DNA from: Bolinopsis microptera
Taxonomy: Eukaryota; Ctenophora; Tentaculata; Lobata; Bolinopsidae
Length of the DNA stretch: 64,000 nt
Direction: 5' to 3'
NCBI RefSeq assembly: GCF_026151205.1
Contig: NC_087084.1
Location: 7,241,394-7,305,393 of the forward strand
In this document: positions 1 through 10,066 of the stretch, one piece after another
Layout of the letters: the number at the start of each line of letters is the position of its first letter
Numbering within the stretch: position 1 is the stretch's first letter
The notes under the pieces: generated by a model
Database searches by the model: none
Told to the model about the DNA's origin: nothing
Seen by the model: the letters and a program-made list of their open reading frames with translations, nothing else
Position numbers and translations under genes: made by a program

Positions 1-350
1 AGTTGTGATTCAAGAGGGGAGAAGGAGGGAGAGAGAGCGAGAGTGAGAGAGGACACACACACACATATACATTTCAGTATCACACTTGGGTCAAGAAATG
101 ATGAATTAAACCGCTTACCACCTACCACCTTGATCATCGGGCTTGGTCAGAGTTTTATTGGCGCTGTACCAAAAAAAACCAGACCCTGACTGTTTTCTTG
201 ATTAAGCCGCTCGGAAATTGCACGCGAACGAACAGACAAGCACACACCTTGAGATAATTGGTATTCATTATTATTGTGAAATTATGACAGAATTCGATGT
301 AGCGCTAGATTTTCACACTACGGTACGAATCTGCGAAAACATGGGCAGTA
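1..350. repeat. Dispersed direct repeat, copy 1 (partner at 35701-36060)
   Basis: The first 350 bases recur almost unchanged 35.7 kb downstream, from the purine-rich GAGAG/CACACA opening to the motif around GCGAAAACATGGGCAG. The copies differ by a few substitutions and a short CA-tract indel. A more diverged relative of its last 60 bases occurs near 43565-43625. I see no long ORF and no terminal inverted repeats, so the class of element is unknown. The window begins inside or at the edge of this copy. Confidence 0.75.
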
Positions 351-699
351 GAATTACAATTTTAGTTTCGTTTTTAAATGTTTTCGATCCATATTTATAT
401 CAAATATATTTAAATTAGTATTTGTCATGATATAAGATGTACAAAATACAAAAAATATTTTTATAAAATTGCACTTTTTTTCCTTCGAAACAATAAATTC
501 AAACAATAAATACACATAATATAACAACATATAAAAATTCAATATAAAAAGTTAATAAAAATCTTAGACAATTTTATAAAAACCTTTTGTAGAAGTAGTA
601 ATATTAGCCAATCCAATTAGTAGGCTCTAAATTAATAGCTAAATCTGTTATCTGATATTTTGACTATATTACCACATTTTTATTCCTCTTTCTTCTTTA
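351..699. other. AT-rich sequence, nothing recognised
   Basis: About 350 bases of very AT-rich sequence with A and T runs. I see no credible ORF, RNA gene or repeat structure. Confidence 0.5.
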
Positions 700-1310
700 A
701 AAGCAATAATTATCGTTATTGGAGGACTTTGCCGCTTCGACGCGCCGCGCGAACTAGCATTCTTGCTTCGCATCGTCGATCGTTGCTCTGCTTCGCAGAG
801 CAACTTGTAGCTCGATGCGCTACTGTGCCGCGCCGAGCTGGGATGAATTTTGTCATACGTTGTATGACCCGCCGCGCACGGGTGCGCGGCTCCCCTGTAT
901 CGTCGAAACTCTACAGTTTCGACCGTGTGGTCACCACGTGATACAAAATGAATTGACATCGTCAATTAACAGAGCAACGATCTCGATGGGTCGACATCGT
1001 CAATCAATTGTCGTTCTTAATGAGTTTGACGGATGTTACTCGTCTAAATTTCTTCGAAGTAGCGCGCGCCGCTTTCTTCTCAAAATGTTAGCCCGATGGC
1101 AAGTGCTACGAAGTAGCGCGCGTCGGGCCAGATCATTAAAAATGCAATGGTCAATTAATGAGTCAAATCTTATTCTTTTCCTAATAAGAGTAATTGCTTC
1201 GCTGTATCTTTAACCTGATTTTCTAAATATAGTTGATCAACTAACTTTTTGAAAAAATTGCACTTTTTTGGATTTTTACAAAAAATATTTTTGGAGGACT
1301 TCCCCGCCTC
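700..1310. repeat. GC-rich interspersed repeat (GCGCCGCGC family)
   Basis: A GC-rich island in AT-rich surroundings. It starts with GGAGGACTTTGCCGC and carries GCGCTACTGTGCCGCGCCGAG, short hairpins such as TTGCTCTGCTTCGCAGAGCAA, and repeated ACATCGTCAAT motifs. The same modules recur, in part as reverse complement, at 2040-2180 and across 44270-45425. The ORFs here are open in several frames at once, as GC-rich repeats often are, so I do not call a gene. Confidence 0.55.
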
Positions 1311-1984
1311 GAAAAGTGGCATGCAACGTATGTCAACTTAATCATGCGCCATAGAGCAAGTTTTCAGATACTGCCAATTTTAGGGGGTGCACGATAAAAA
1401 TAAACTTGCTCGGATTTTTAAAATTTTTGTACCATGATTGTTTTCTAGAGACTGTAAGAATTTTCACAGTACCAAATTTGTTTTACCTTTTTGGAAAGAT
1501 CAGTGAATTTCGCCTATCGTTGATTTTTGTCGTTTTATTCTGTCATATCTTAATTTGGTTCATTGAATGAGATCATTCTGAAAATTGGCGAAGACCTTCC
1601 AATAGGGCTTTCACAACTGTCCGAAAAATATGTTGGATATTGGAGCTGGAGTTCTAGTTGATATAGTAATGAAAATAGGGCAAAATGGGGCAAAATACGC
1701 TGTTTTAAGCTGTAACATAATGTTTAATGGTTAGATATGCTTTAAATTTTTCGGACACTTTCCTTGTAAGTTTATATATAAGCTCTAGCTTACCAATTTT
1801 TGTTTAAATCGGATCGAGGAAAGGTTACTCAATACGCATTTGTTTCAAGAATTTTGTGCTGGCCGAAATTAGCGCTAAAAAACCATGCTACAGTCGGCAC
1901 GCGAGGCTCACTGTCGATGGCGCACTACATACCAATATAAGTATTAAATAGTCTAAACACAATCATCAGAGTATTATTTCGCCC
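1311..1984. other. Intergenic sequence, nothing recognised
   Basis: AT-rich sequence upstream of the receptor gene. I see no ORF of note, tandem repeat or RNA gene. Confidence 0.4.
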
Positions 1985-2325
1985 TTAGGGGTCGTTCACT
2001 TTTAAATATTACGTAATCAGTCGAGGGGGAGGGGGTTAAGTTAATTGACCATTGATAATTGACGATATGATGTCAATTCATCGCAGCTCGGTGCGGCACA
2101 GTAGCGCATCTCGCCGATCTTTGTCGTTGCGAGAAGCATAATTGAGTGCGCGGCGCGGCACAGTAACGCATCGCGCTACAAGGGAGGGGGGTTCCCAAAT
2201 AAAATGATTACGCTAGTGTTATTTTAACACAGTAGCATTAGTTTTGTGTAAAACTGATTACGGAGGGGGGAGGGAGGGTTTAAAATTGTCCAAAAAGTGA
2301 TCACGCAATTGTGAACGACCCCTTA
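1985..2325. mobile_element. MITE with 12-bp terminal inverted repeats and TTA target duplication
   Basis: The ends are GGGGTCGTTCAC (1988-1999) and its exact reverse complement GTGAACGACCCC (2311-2322). Both are flanked by TTA (1985-1987 and 2323-2325). G-rich subterminal tracts lie just inside each end. The interior holds a piece of the GCGCCGCGC repeat (about 2040-2180), so one element is probably nested in the other. A TTA target duplication suits PIF/Harbinger-type transposition. There is no transposase, so it is non-autonomous. Confidence 0.75.
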
Positions 2326-2498
2326 TAAGCAGAAAAAGGTATTTAAGATAAGTGGAGAGAATTCAGAGTACTGTACGTCCTATAGGCCAGGAAACATAGA
2401 AAAAGTTTGTCCCGCTATAATGTTAACAAATGAGTTAGGCCTATTTATATTATTTTGTAGGTTCGAGGTTGGACTCTAATATTTGAAACAAATATTTT

Positions 2499-2836
2499 AC
2501 GAGTATCACCCGTTAATATATTGTTCTGAGATCTCACACGAGTGTTCTCCTTTACTAAGTGACATGGTAGGTGTCTCACTACACACTTTTATATCCAGCC
2601 CTTGATAACCGATCTGAAGGATTAGTCTGAAGGATTAGTCTGAAGTTGTAGTCTGAAGTTGTAGTCTGAAGTTGTAGGTTTATAACCTACCAAAACGCGC
2701 CAAGTTGGACTCGTCGACGGTCTTGAAGTCTGAAGGCGAAGAGATAGGGGTTAACTTAACGGGTGATACTCGTTAAATATTTGTCAACCGTCCACGAGTC
2801 CAACTTGGCGCGCGTCTTGGTAGGTTATAAACCTAC
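2499..2836. repeat. Foldback element with nested inverted repeats
   Basis: Bases 2674-2720 are almost perfectly reverse-complementary to 2788-2836, around cores such as CCAAGTTGGACTCGT. A second pair, ACGAGTATCACCCGTTAA at 2499-2516 and its complement near 2757-2774, lies outside and between. A run of imperfect TCTGAAGGATTAG / TCTGAAGTTGTAG repeats (2615-2675) sits in the left half. A diverged relative occurs near 44140-44225. It is probably a foldback MITE, and no coding is visible. Confidence 0.6.
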
Positions 2837-3056
2837 AAGGGTTAACCACCGGACCGATGTAGGTTAGCCACCATGATATTATGTGAATGTCGTATTATAC
2901 TTATAGAGTGGGGAGGTAACAGTTGTGTTCTTCGTAGAACTAGAAGTGGGAGGACTGGGTCTGGTTCAGAATGATGAATATCATGTAGTAGGGGATCCAA
3001 CTGTTTGGGTGAAGAGGGTGTTAGGAATGTGTTTACTTTTAGTATATTAATACGTA

Positions 3057-3255
3057 CGTACCTGGAATTTTAACTGTAAAATATTGTGAACATGTAAAAT
3101 ATAGTGTAAATGCAGGAAATAGCGTAAGCGAGCGACCGATTTCATTCTCTGTACCCAATATTGGGTTTCGGTGAAAATATTTCAATACTAACGTAGGTAA
3201 TTACTCAAACTCAAAGTTGGAAATTTGAATACAATAAACAATAAAACATGAGATG
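3057..3255. repeat. 190-bp direct repeat just upstream of receptor exon 1
   Basis: This block begins GTACCTGGAATTT and includes the CCGATTTCATTCTCTGTACC section. It recurs at about 4427-4620, inside intron 1. The first copy ends about 100 bp before the start codon of the pentraxin receptor, so it overlaps the likely promoter or 5' UTR. Either the promoter region was duplicated, or this is a small dispersed element that happens to sit there twice. Confidence 0.7.
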
Positions 3256-3353
3256 AGTTTTTTTAACTAAACGAAGAGAGACGAGAGTCATTATCGTCAA
3301 ACGTTTTTAGAGCAGCTGTTTTTGCAAAAGCTGATCATCTCTAGAGTTAGAAA

Positions 3354-6300
3354 ATGTTCCTGCTTTTCCTCTTCTTGACAAGTTCCATTAGTGGTAAGTT
3401 ATTAAGTTATATTAATAGGTCAAACTATCTAATTGATTCATTTCTTATCCAATTAATTTTATGTTTCTTCAAATTGGCTGAATATGACTGGTTGGAAGCT
3501 AAAAAGGATTCAATGAGTAAAAACTATTTTAGAAGTCATAGGAATTTTAAGCGAGAAATTGTTCATTTTTCGTCTATCTAATATGGGTTGGTCTGATACT
3601 AATTGCGGGAGAATCCGAGAACGGAAAGCCCAATTAAGTGTCCGGGAATTCCACGGAAATATATTCAGTGAAATTCCTTATTTCACGGAATCTCCCGTAA
3701 TTACTATTAGCGGTTAGCCTCATCAGACGCAAGTTGAAAGGTTGACTAATTATCGTCTTAGTACAGACAGATCCGTCTGAAAAAAATCGATCTACCGACA
3801 CAAGAAGCTTTTTAAGGATTTTTGACGTTTTTGAGTCTCATTAGGTGCCCTTTATGGCTGACAAAATTTTCCAAACCTTTCCACTTTTACCAATTAACTG
3901 ATTGTCTGACGTAAACATTACTTTTACAAAAGTAACTTTTCCTCCTGATAAATGAACACCCTCGATTAATCCGCAAGCTTTTACGATGTTCAAAACTAAA
4001 GATATTCGACAAAAAATTGAACTGTAATGTCTTTTCATCTCATCATTGTTCAATCATTGTACAGATATCTGTACAATGATCGACCTGAGACGAAGAGACA
4101 TTACAGTTCAATTTCATCGCTACATGTTTCTGTGGAATTCCACCGTAAGTTTCGCCGTAATTCCAGGAATTACGGAGAAGTTTGGCTTCTCGGTTGCTGC
4201 CTACTTCCTTATCTTTTCGATTGAAAGGTTATAAAATCTAGCTTAAGCATTAAGATGACTAACCTTACAATAAAAACTGTGACCACTACAATTGTTGTAG
4301 ATAGGGCTCTGATATAAACTGGAGTGAAACTCTTGTTGGCTACACCGTCACCGTTACCATGGTTACGTGCTACAGTCTCTTGCTGTCTATTCATGTTAGC
4401 CACGTGATATCTTATCACAAACAACACGTACCTGGAATTTGAACTGTAAAATATTGTGAAAATGTAAAATATAGTGTAAATGCAGGAAATAGTGTGAGCG
4501 AGCGACCGATTTCATTCTCTGTACCCAATATTGGGTTTCGGTCAAAATAATTTAATACAGTAATACTACTCAAACTCAAAGTTGGAAATTTGAATACATT
4601 CCATAAAACATGCGATGGTTTGAAGTATACTTAGTCGAAATATTGTGATAAAATTTGAAGTCGAAATTCGAAGTCGAAATTCGAAGTCGAAATTCGAAGT
4701 CGAAATTCGAAGTCGAAATTCGAAGTCGAAATTCGAAATCGAAATTCGAAGTCGAAATTTTGCAGTCGAAATTTGGAGTCGAAATTTGAAGTCGAAATTT
4801 TGCAGTCATAAGCTGTAGAATAAGTAAACGATGGCAGTCATTATTGTCATTACGATGGTAGTCATTATCGTCGTAGTCACGATACAGGTGAAACGACAAT
4901 GGTGGTCAAGACAATGGGGTCACAACGTGATACAAAAAATTCCAAAAATAATCGATTTAAATCCCATTTAATTAAAATTAAATTGCGAATCCTAGTCCTT
5001 TCTGTTTCCATAGGGATTGCCTGGTCATGGTGATTCTGAAACTTAGCCGGAAGGCACTGCTCATCCTACCTATCATGACCCTGTGGAATTGCTCTAGCTC
5101 AATTGTTTTAGCTTCAGATGATGCACATTTTAAATTAGATAATACATTTTTTGTATATGCCCCATTTTATTCGCAAAAAATACTACAATATTGATATTAT
5201 TTTACTTACACAGCACTCAGAGAAGGATTCATTATAAATAGACATTTCAGGATGATGATTAATCAATCTACACTGGCATGGACTGTCACGTGACCTTTTC
5301 AACCCGTTCTCTAGCTGGCCCTGAACGACTATTCGAAACCCTATATTATAAGCCTCTAACCCTAACCCTAACCCAATTCCTAGTGCCTAAGTGCATAGGC
5401 CTAACAAAAGCATATGCAACCCTAACGAGAAATTATACCAATTTCCTTATACGGTTATATCACGTAATCATGAGGGTGATTCGGATTCAGTGTCCGAAAA
5501 TACATCGATTTAAGTTGGTTTTAGAAAAATCTCGAATCTCGAGTGTAGAGTGATTTAGCACGCTCGGCCGGACATTTCACAGATAAGAGACTAGTTTAGC
5601 ACGCTCGGCCGGACATTTCACAGATAAGAGACTAGTTTAGCACGCTCGGCCGGACATTTCACAGATAAGAGACTAGTTTAGCACGCTCGGCCGGATATTT
5701 CACAGATAAGAGACTAGTTTAGCACGCTCGGCCGGACATTTCACAGATAAGAGACTAGTTTAGCACGCTCGGCCGGACATTTCACAGATAAGAGGCTAGT
5801 TTAGCACGCTCGGCCGGATATTTCACAGATAAGAGGCTAGTTTAGCACGCTCGGCCGGACATTTCACAGATAAAAGACTAGTTTAGCACGCTCGGCCGGA
5901 CATTTCACAGATAAGAGACTAGTTTAGCACGCTCGGCCGGACATTTCACAGATAAGAGGCTAGTTTAGCACGCTCGGCCGGATATTTCACAGATAAGAGA
6001 CTAGTTTAGCACGCTCGGCCGGACATTTCACAGATAAGAGGCTAGTTTAGCACGCTCGGCCGGATATTTCACAGATAAGAGACTAGTTTAGCACGCTCGG
6101 CCGGACATTTCACAGATAAGAGACTAGTTTAGCACGCTCGGCCGGACATTTCACAGATAAGAGAATAGTTTAGCACGCTCGGCCGGACATTTCACAGATA
6201 AGAGACTAGTTTAGCACGCTCGGCCGGACATTTCACAGATAAGAGACTAGTTTAGCACGCTCGGCCGGACATTTCACAGATAAGAGACTAGTTTAGCACG

Positions 6301-9300
6301 CTCGGCCGGACATTTCACAGATAAGAGACTAGTTTAGCACGCTCGGCCGGATATTTCACAGATAAGAGACTAGTTTAGCACGCTCGGCCGGACATTTCAC
6401 AGATAAGAGACTAGTTTAGCACGCTCGGCCGGACATTTCACAGATAAGAGACTAGTTTAGCACGCTCGGCCGGATATTTCACAGATAAGAGACTAGTTTA
6501 GCTCTCCCAAAAAGGACCCCTCATCGGAATGTAATATTTACTGAAAAAGAAGGTCCCTTGAACCTGCAATATTGGGATGCAATATTCAACAAATTTATCA
6601 TATTGGACTGAAGTAATATCATTTTGCGTGAGGTTCCTCTCACTAAATTTTAAAATCGACTTTTCGATTCCATTTTAGAATTCCCAGTCGTCTCCTTGTA
6701 AATAGAGCTCTGCAACTTCTTATCGCAACGTTTCCAATCGTTAAAAATCGAAATCGTAAAAATGGTTATGTTTTTGATGTTTAGTAGTAAACCCGCGATG
6801 GGGTGGCATGTGCCTCAATAAAAATATTACAATCATTTATTATTATATCAATTTATCATTAAATATTTCAAGAATATCAATAACTAAACGTATGGTTGAT
6901 CCTTCACACTTGGTAAAATATATAAAAATAAAGTTAATCTACACTAGATTGTAACTGTTTGCGTCTCAGGTTTTCAAGACAAGCTACTCCGCTTCCCAAA
7001 CGACCTTTCCAAAGATAACTATGTGATTATGAAGCCTGATTTCAGCGCTGTACAACGGGAAATCTCCATCTGCTCCTGGCTCAAGATAGGCTTTGATTAC
7101 ACACCCTTTTCAAGTAGATTTGCTGTACCATGGTTCAGCTACGCTGTTCATGAAGCCGACAACACAATACTTTTGGGGGTTGAGTATTTCTTTATGGTTA
7201 ACTCCGCGGGAAATTCGTACCTAATGCAATTGCCAATAACTATCATACGAGATGAGTGGTACCACTTTTGTTTCACCTGGAAATCTGGAAGTGCAGATGT
7301 GTATGTTAATGGAGTTTCAGTGCTCTTTGATGAACAACGTGACGTAAGAGGACACATACCTTTAGGTGGAACTCTTGTTTTGGGACAAGACCAGGATGGC
7401 ATAGGCTGGTTTGGGGATTATGAACAGGGCGGATCGTTTGCCGGTAATTAAAGAACATATTTTTAGCGAGGAGGCTGCTTCTGTTCTTTTTATAAGTGTC
7501 CATCCAAAGTTTTATTGACATGGTAAAATTTTTCTGAGACCTAACATTATATTGCAGGTGACATGTACCAATTGAATGTCTTCAAGAAAAAACTGACTGA
7601 GAAAGAGGTGATAGAGATGTATGATAACTGTTGGTGGTGGACAGATAGGAGCCGCAAACTTAACTCTGACGTTGTTTTTAGCTGGAACGAAATATTGAGG
7701 AAAGGAGCGATTAAAGGGAACATTACAATGGAGGAAAGTAAGTGTTAAACTTACTAGGTAGGGAGGTATGGAGGTAGGGAGGTAGGGAGGTAGGGAGGTA
7801 GGGAGGTAGGGAGGTAGGGAGGTAGGGAGGTAGGGAGGTAGGGAGGTAGGGAGGTAGGGAGGTAGGGAGGTAGGGAGGTAGGGAGGTAGGGAGGTAGGGA
7901 GGTAGGGAGGTAGGGAGGTAGGGAGGTAGGGAGGTAGGGAGGTAGGGCGGTAGGGAGGTAGGGAGGTAGGGAGGTAGGGAGGTAGGGAGGTAGGGAGGTA
8001 GGGAGGTAGGGAGGTAGGGAGGTAGGGAGGTAGGGAGGTAGGGAGGTAGGGAGGTAGGGAGGTAGGGAGGTAGGGAGGTAGGGAGGTAGGGAGGTAGGGA
8101 GGTAGGGAGGTAGGGAGGTAGGGAGGTAGGGAGGTAGGGAGGTAGGGAGGTAGGGAGGTAGGGAGGTAGGGAGGTAGGGAGGTAGGGAGGTAGGGAGGTA
8201 GGGAGGTAGGGAGGTAGGGAGGTAGGGAGGTAGGGAGGTAGGGAGGTAGGGAGGTAGGGAGGTAGGGAGGTAGGGAGGTAGGGAGGTAGGGAGGTAGGGA
8301 GGTAGGGAGGTAGGGAGGTAGGGAGGTAGGGAGGTAGGGAGGTAGGGAGGTAGGGAGGTAGGGAGGTAGGGAGGTAGGGAGGTAGGGAGGTAGGGAGGTA
8401 GGGAGGTAGGGAGGTAGGGAGGTAGGGAGGTAGGGAGGTAGGGAGGTAGGGAGGTAGGGAGGTAGGGAGGTAGGGAGGTAGGGAGGTAGGGAGGTAGGGA
8501 GGTAGGGAGGTAGGGAGGTAGGGAGGTAGGGAGGTAGGGAGGTAGGGAGGTAGGGAGGTAGGGAGGTAGGGAGGTAGGGAGGTAGGGAGGTAGGGAGGTA
8601 GGGAGGTAGGGAGGTAGGGAGGTAGGGAGGTAGGGAGGTAGGGAGGTAGGGAGGTAGGGAGGTAGGGAGGTAGGGAGGTAGGGAGGTAGGGAGGTAGGGA
8701 GGTAGGGAGTAACCGTACATCGTAGTACATTCTAGTAAGAATTTGATAATCGGACTATTCTTTTAGAGGAGTGCCTCAGCAAGACTTGTGAGAGTATAGA
8801 TCCAGAATGGAAACAACGTGAGATACCCATATGCAAATTTAATACAACTTATGGCCGGTAAGCACATCTTTACAGTTTACATCATGCAAGTTGGTTCTTT
8901 TTTCATCCTCAAGTTGATGTGACTGCCCCGAGATATAATTAATAACGTTAACTCCAACCTTCACAAACTTTAATTATTGGTTTTTTGAATATCTCCTTTC
9001 TCAGAGAGATGGTGCAAAAGACAAGAGTTGACAGCTTTTTTGTTTTGGAGTCCCTTAGGCTCAGATCAAAGTATGGAATGAAAGATTATGCTGAACGATT
9101 AATACTGATATCCTGGAGTTTAACCGTTCTTCTAACGTCTTTGATAGGAGACAGTGTCATTCTCATAGCGACTATAAAATATAACGCCATCAAACATCAC
9201 AAAGTCATAGTAGCCGTAATGCAGAACATGGCTGTTTGTGATCTCCTACAAAGTGTATTCATCGTGTTACCCCGTACTTTGGTATTGATGACAGATCGTT

Positions 9301-9941
9301 TGGTAATATGTGCATTTCTCTGCCACATAGAGGCGAACTTCAGATGGATAAGTTTTGCATTGAACGTACTCCTAACATGCAATTTAACTTCACTGAAGCT
9401 TCTTACCGTGAAGTACCCCTTGAAAACCGGTCCCTGGTCCTCCAGGTTAGGTTACAAAATTTGTGCTGTTCTAGTATGGCTTCTGGCTGTGGGAGTCTAT
9501 GGCCCGATACTATTGTATAACATACTTTATTTAAGACATACTATCCACTTTAGTTACCATGACTATCAGTGTAACTATGATTACAACACAATAAATTTGG
9601 TGTGGTACTGGTGGTATTTGTTTGCCGGTGTAGGTTCCCTTTGTATAATTTGCGCAATCATTATCGTCTTCTCGTCAATACTTCTGCTTGTGGAGGCAAA
9701 AAGAGTAGCTGCTCGCTTTGGAGACACATTGCGGTGGGAGGGTGTAACCACGGTGTTGCTCACTGTTGAAGTAGTGACAATATCGTATCTCCCAAGTTTT
9801 GGGATAGCAGCTGCGGTGCAAATTTTGAATATGAACTTCAGAAACACAACCGTACGCCCCATAGTTTACCTGCAGTACTTCAGTATCATGTCTAACTTCT
9901 TTGTCTATTCGCTAACAGTACGAAGTTTTAGAGCGTTTTGA
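3354..9941 (+). CDS. Pentraxin-domain class A-type seven-transmembrane receptor (five exons)
   Basis: I assembled exons 3354-3393, 6970-7443, 7558-7737, 8767-8857 and 9005-9941. All junctions are GT-AG, phases match, and the total of 1722 nt is exactly 574 codons with TGA. Residues 1-13 form a signal peptide. Residues 15-199 are a pentraxin domain with the family signature HFCFTWKS and the paired conserved cysteines. About 95 unassigned residues follow, with no GAIN/GPS motif visible. Residues 294-573 are a rhodopsin-like 7TM: D341 (helix 2), C364-C451 disulfide pair, KYP in place of DRY (395-399), W420, YLP in helix 6, and N559xxVY563 in place of NPxxY. Likely role: cell-surface receptor whose ectodomain binds a ligand, possibly a calcium-dependent lectin-like one; the ligand and G protein are unknown. 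The exon 1 start is chosen for its signal peptide and perfect donor GTAAGT. Confidence 0.85.
4014..4114. mobile_element. Short foldback MITE in intron 1
   Basis: AAATTGAACTGTAATGTC at the left end pairs with GACATTACAGTTCAATTT at the right end. The centre is a perfect 28-bp palindrome (4053-4080) around CAGATATCTG. The whole 101-bp unit can fold into one stem. It has no coding capacity. Confidence 0.65.
4427..4620. repeat. Second copy of the 190-bp upstream repeat, in intron 1
   Basis: This is the partner of 3057-3255, about 1.37 kb downstream and in the same orientation, with few substitutions. It lies inside intron 1. An alternative first exon driven from this copy is possible, but I see no second start codon followed by a donor here. 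Confidence 0.65.
4648..4803. repeat. 13-bp tandem array (GAAGTCGAAATTC)n
   Basis: About eleven copies of GAAGTCGAAATTC, which degrade towards the right end. It lies in intron 1. The minus-strand reading frame through it is only the translated repeat. Confidence 0.85.
5553..6500. repeat. 41-bp satellite array in intron 1
   Basis: About 23 head-to-tail copies of a 41-bp unit that contains AGCACGCTCGGCCGGACATT and TTCACAGATAAGAGACTAG. Variation is mostly one C/T site (GGACATT or GGATATT), one A/G site and a few singletons. This uniformity suggests recent expansion. Every unit has the GGCCG palindromic core. There are no unique spacers, so it is a satellite and not an interspersed array. Confidence 0.95.
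7755..8709. repeat. 8-bp G-rich satellite (GGGAGGTA)n filling intron 3
   Basis: About 119 near-perfect copies of GGGAGGTA, with only an early T variant and one GGGCGGTA. It occupies almost all of the 1029-bp intron 3 of the pentraxin receptor. The GGG/GG runs on the transcribed-sense strand could form G-quadruplexes in DNA and pre-mRNA. The long minus-strand frames that read LPPYLPTS are translation of the repeat and not genes. Confidence 0.95.
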
Positions 9942-10066
9942 GAATGAATACACTCCAGTTTTTCTCCTTTCTCAGATCACCAATACAACAAAGACAAAGA
10001 ACCAATCGGAGACCGATATGCAATCCAACAACACGATCCATTCCAAGAGGTCCCTCACAAATAGAT

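Noticed and set aside
660..1213. Three overlapping frames of 90-130 codons at the window start
   Set aside because: All lie in the GC-rich interspersed repeat, overlap each other on both strands, and show no domain or splice signals.
5356..5375. Interstitial telomere repeat (CCCTAA)
   Set aside because: Only about three units; too short to claim a telomere relic.
5553..6500. CRISPR-like repeat array
   Set aside because: Units are contiguous 41-mers with no unique spacers, and the genome is eukaryotic.
7512..8730. Two long minus-strand frames of LPPYLPTS repeats
   Set aside because: They are translations of the 8-bp satellite; any period not divisible by three still opens all frames if it lacks stops, and there is no gene context.
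9918..9975. A 58-nt intron that would give the receptor an alternative C-tail (GTACGA donor, TTTCTCAG acceptor)
   Set aside because: The donor is weak, the intron is shorter than the others in the gene, and the acceptor tract is missing in the duplicate. It stays possible but unsupported.
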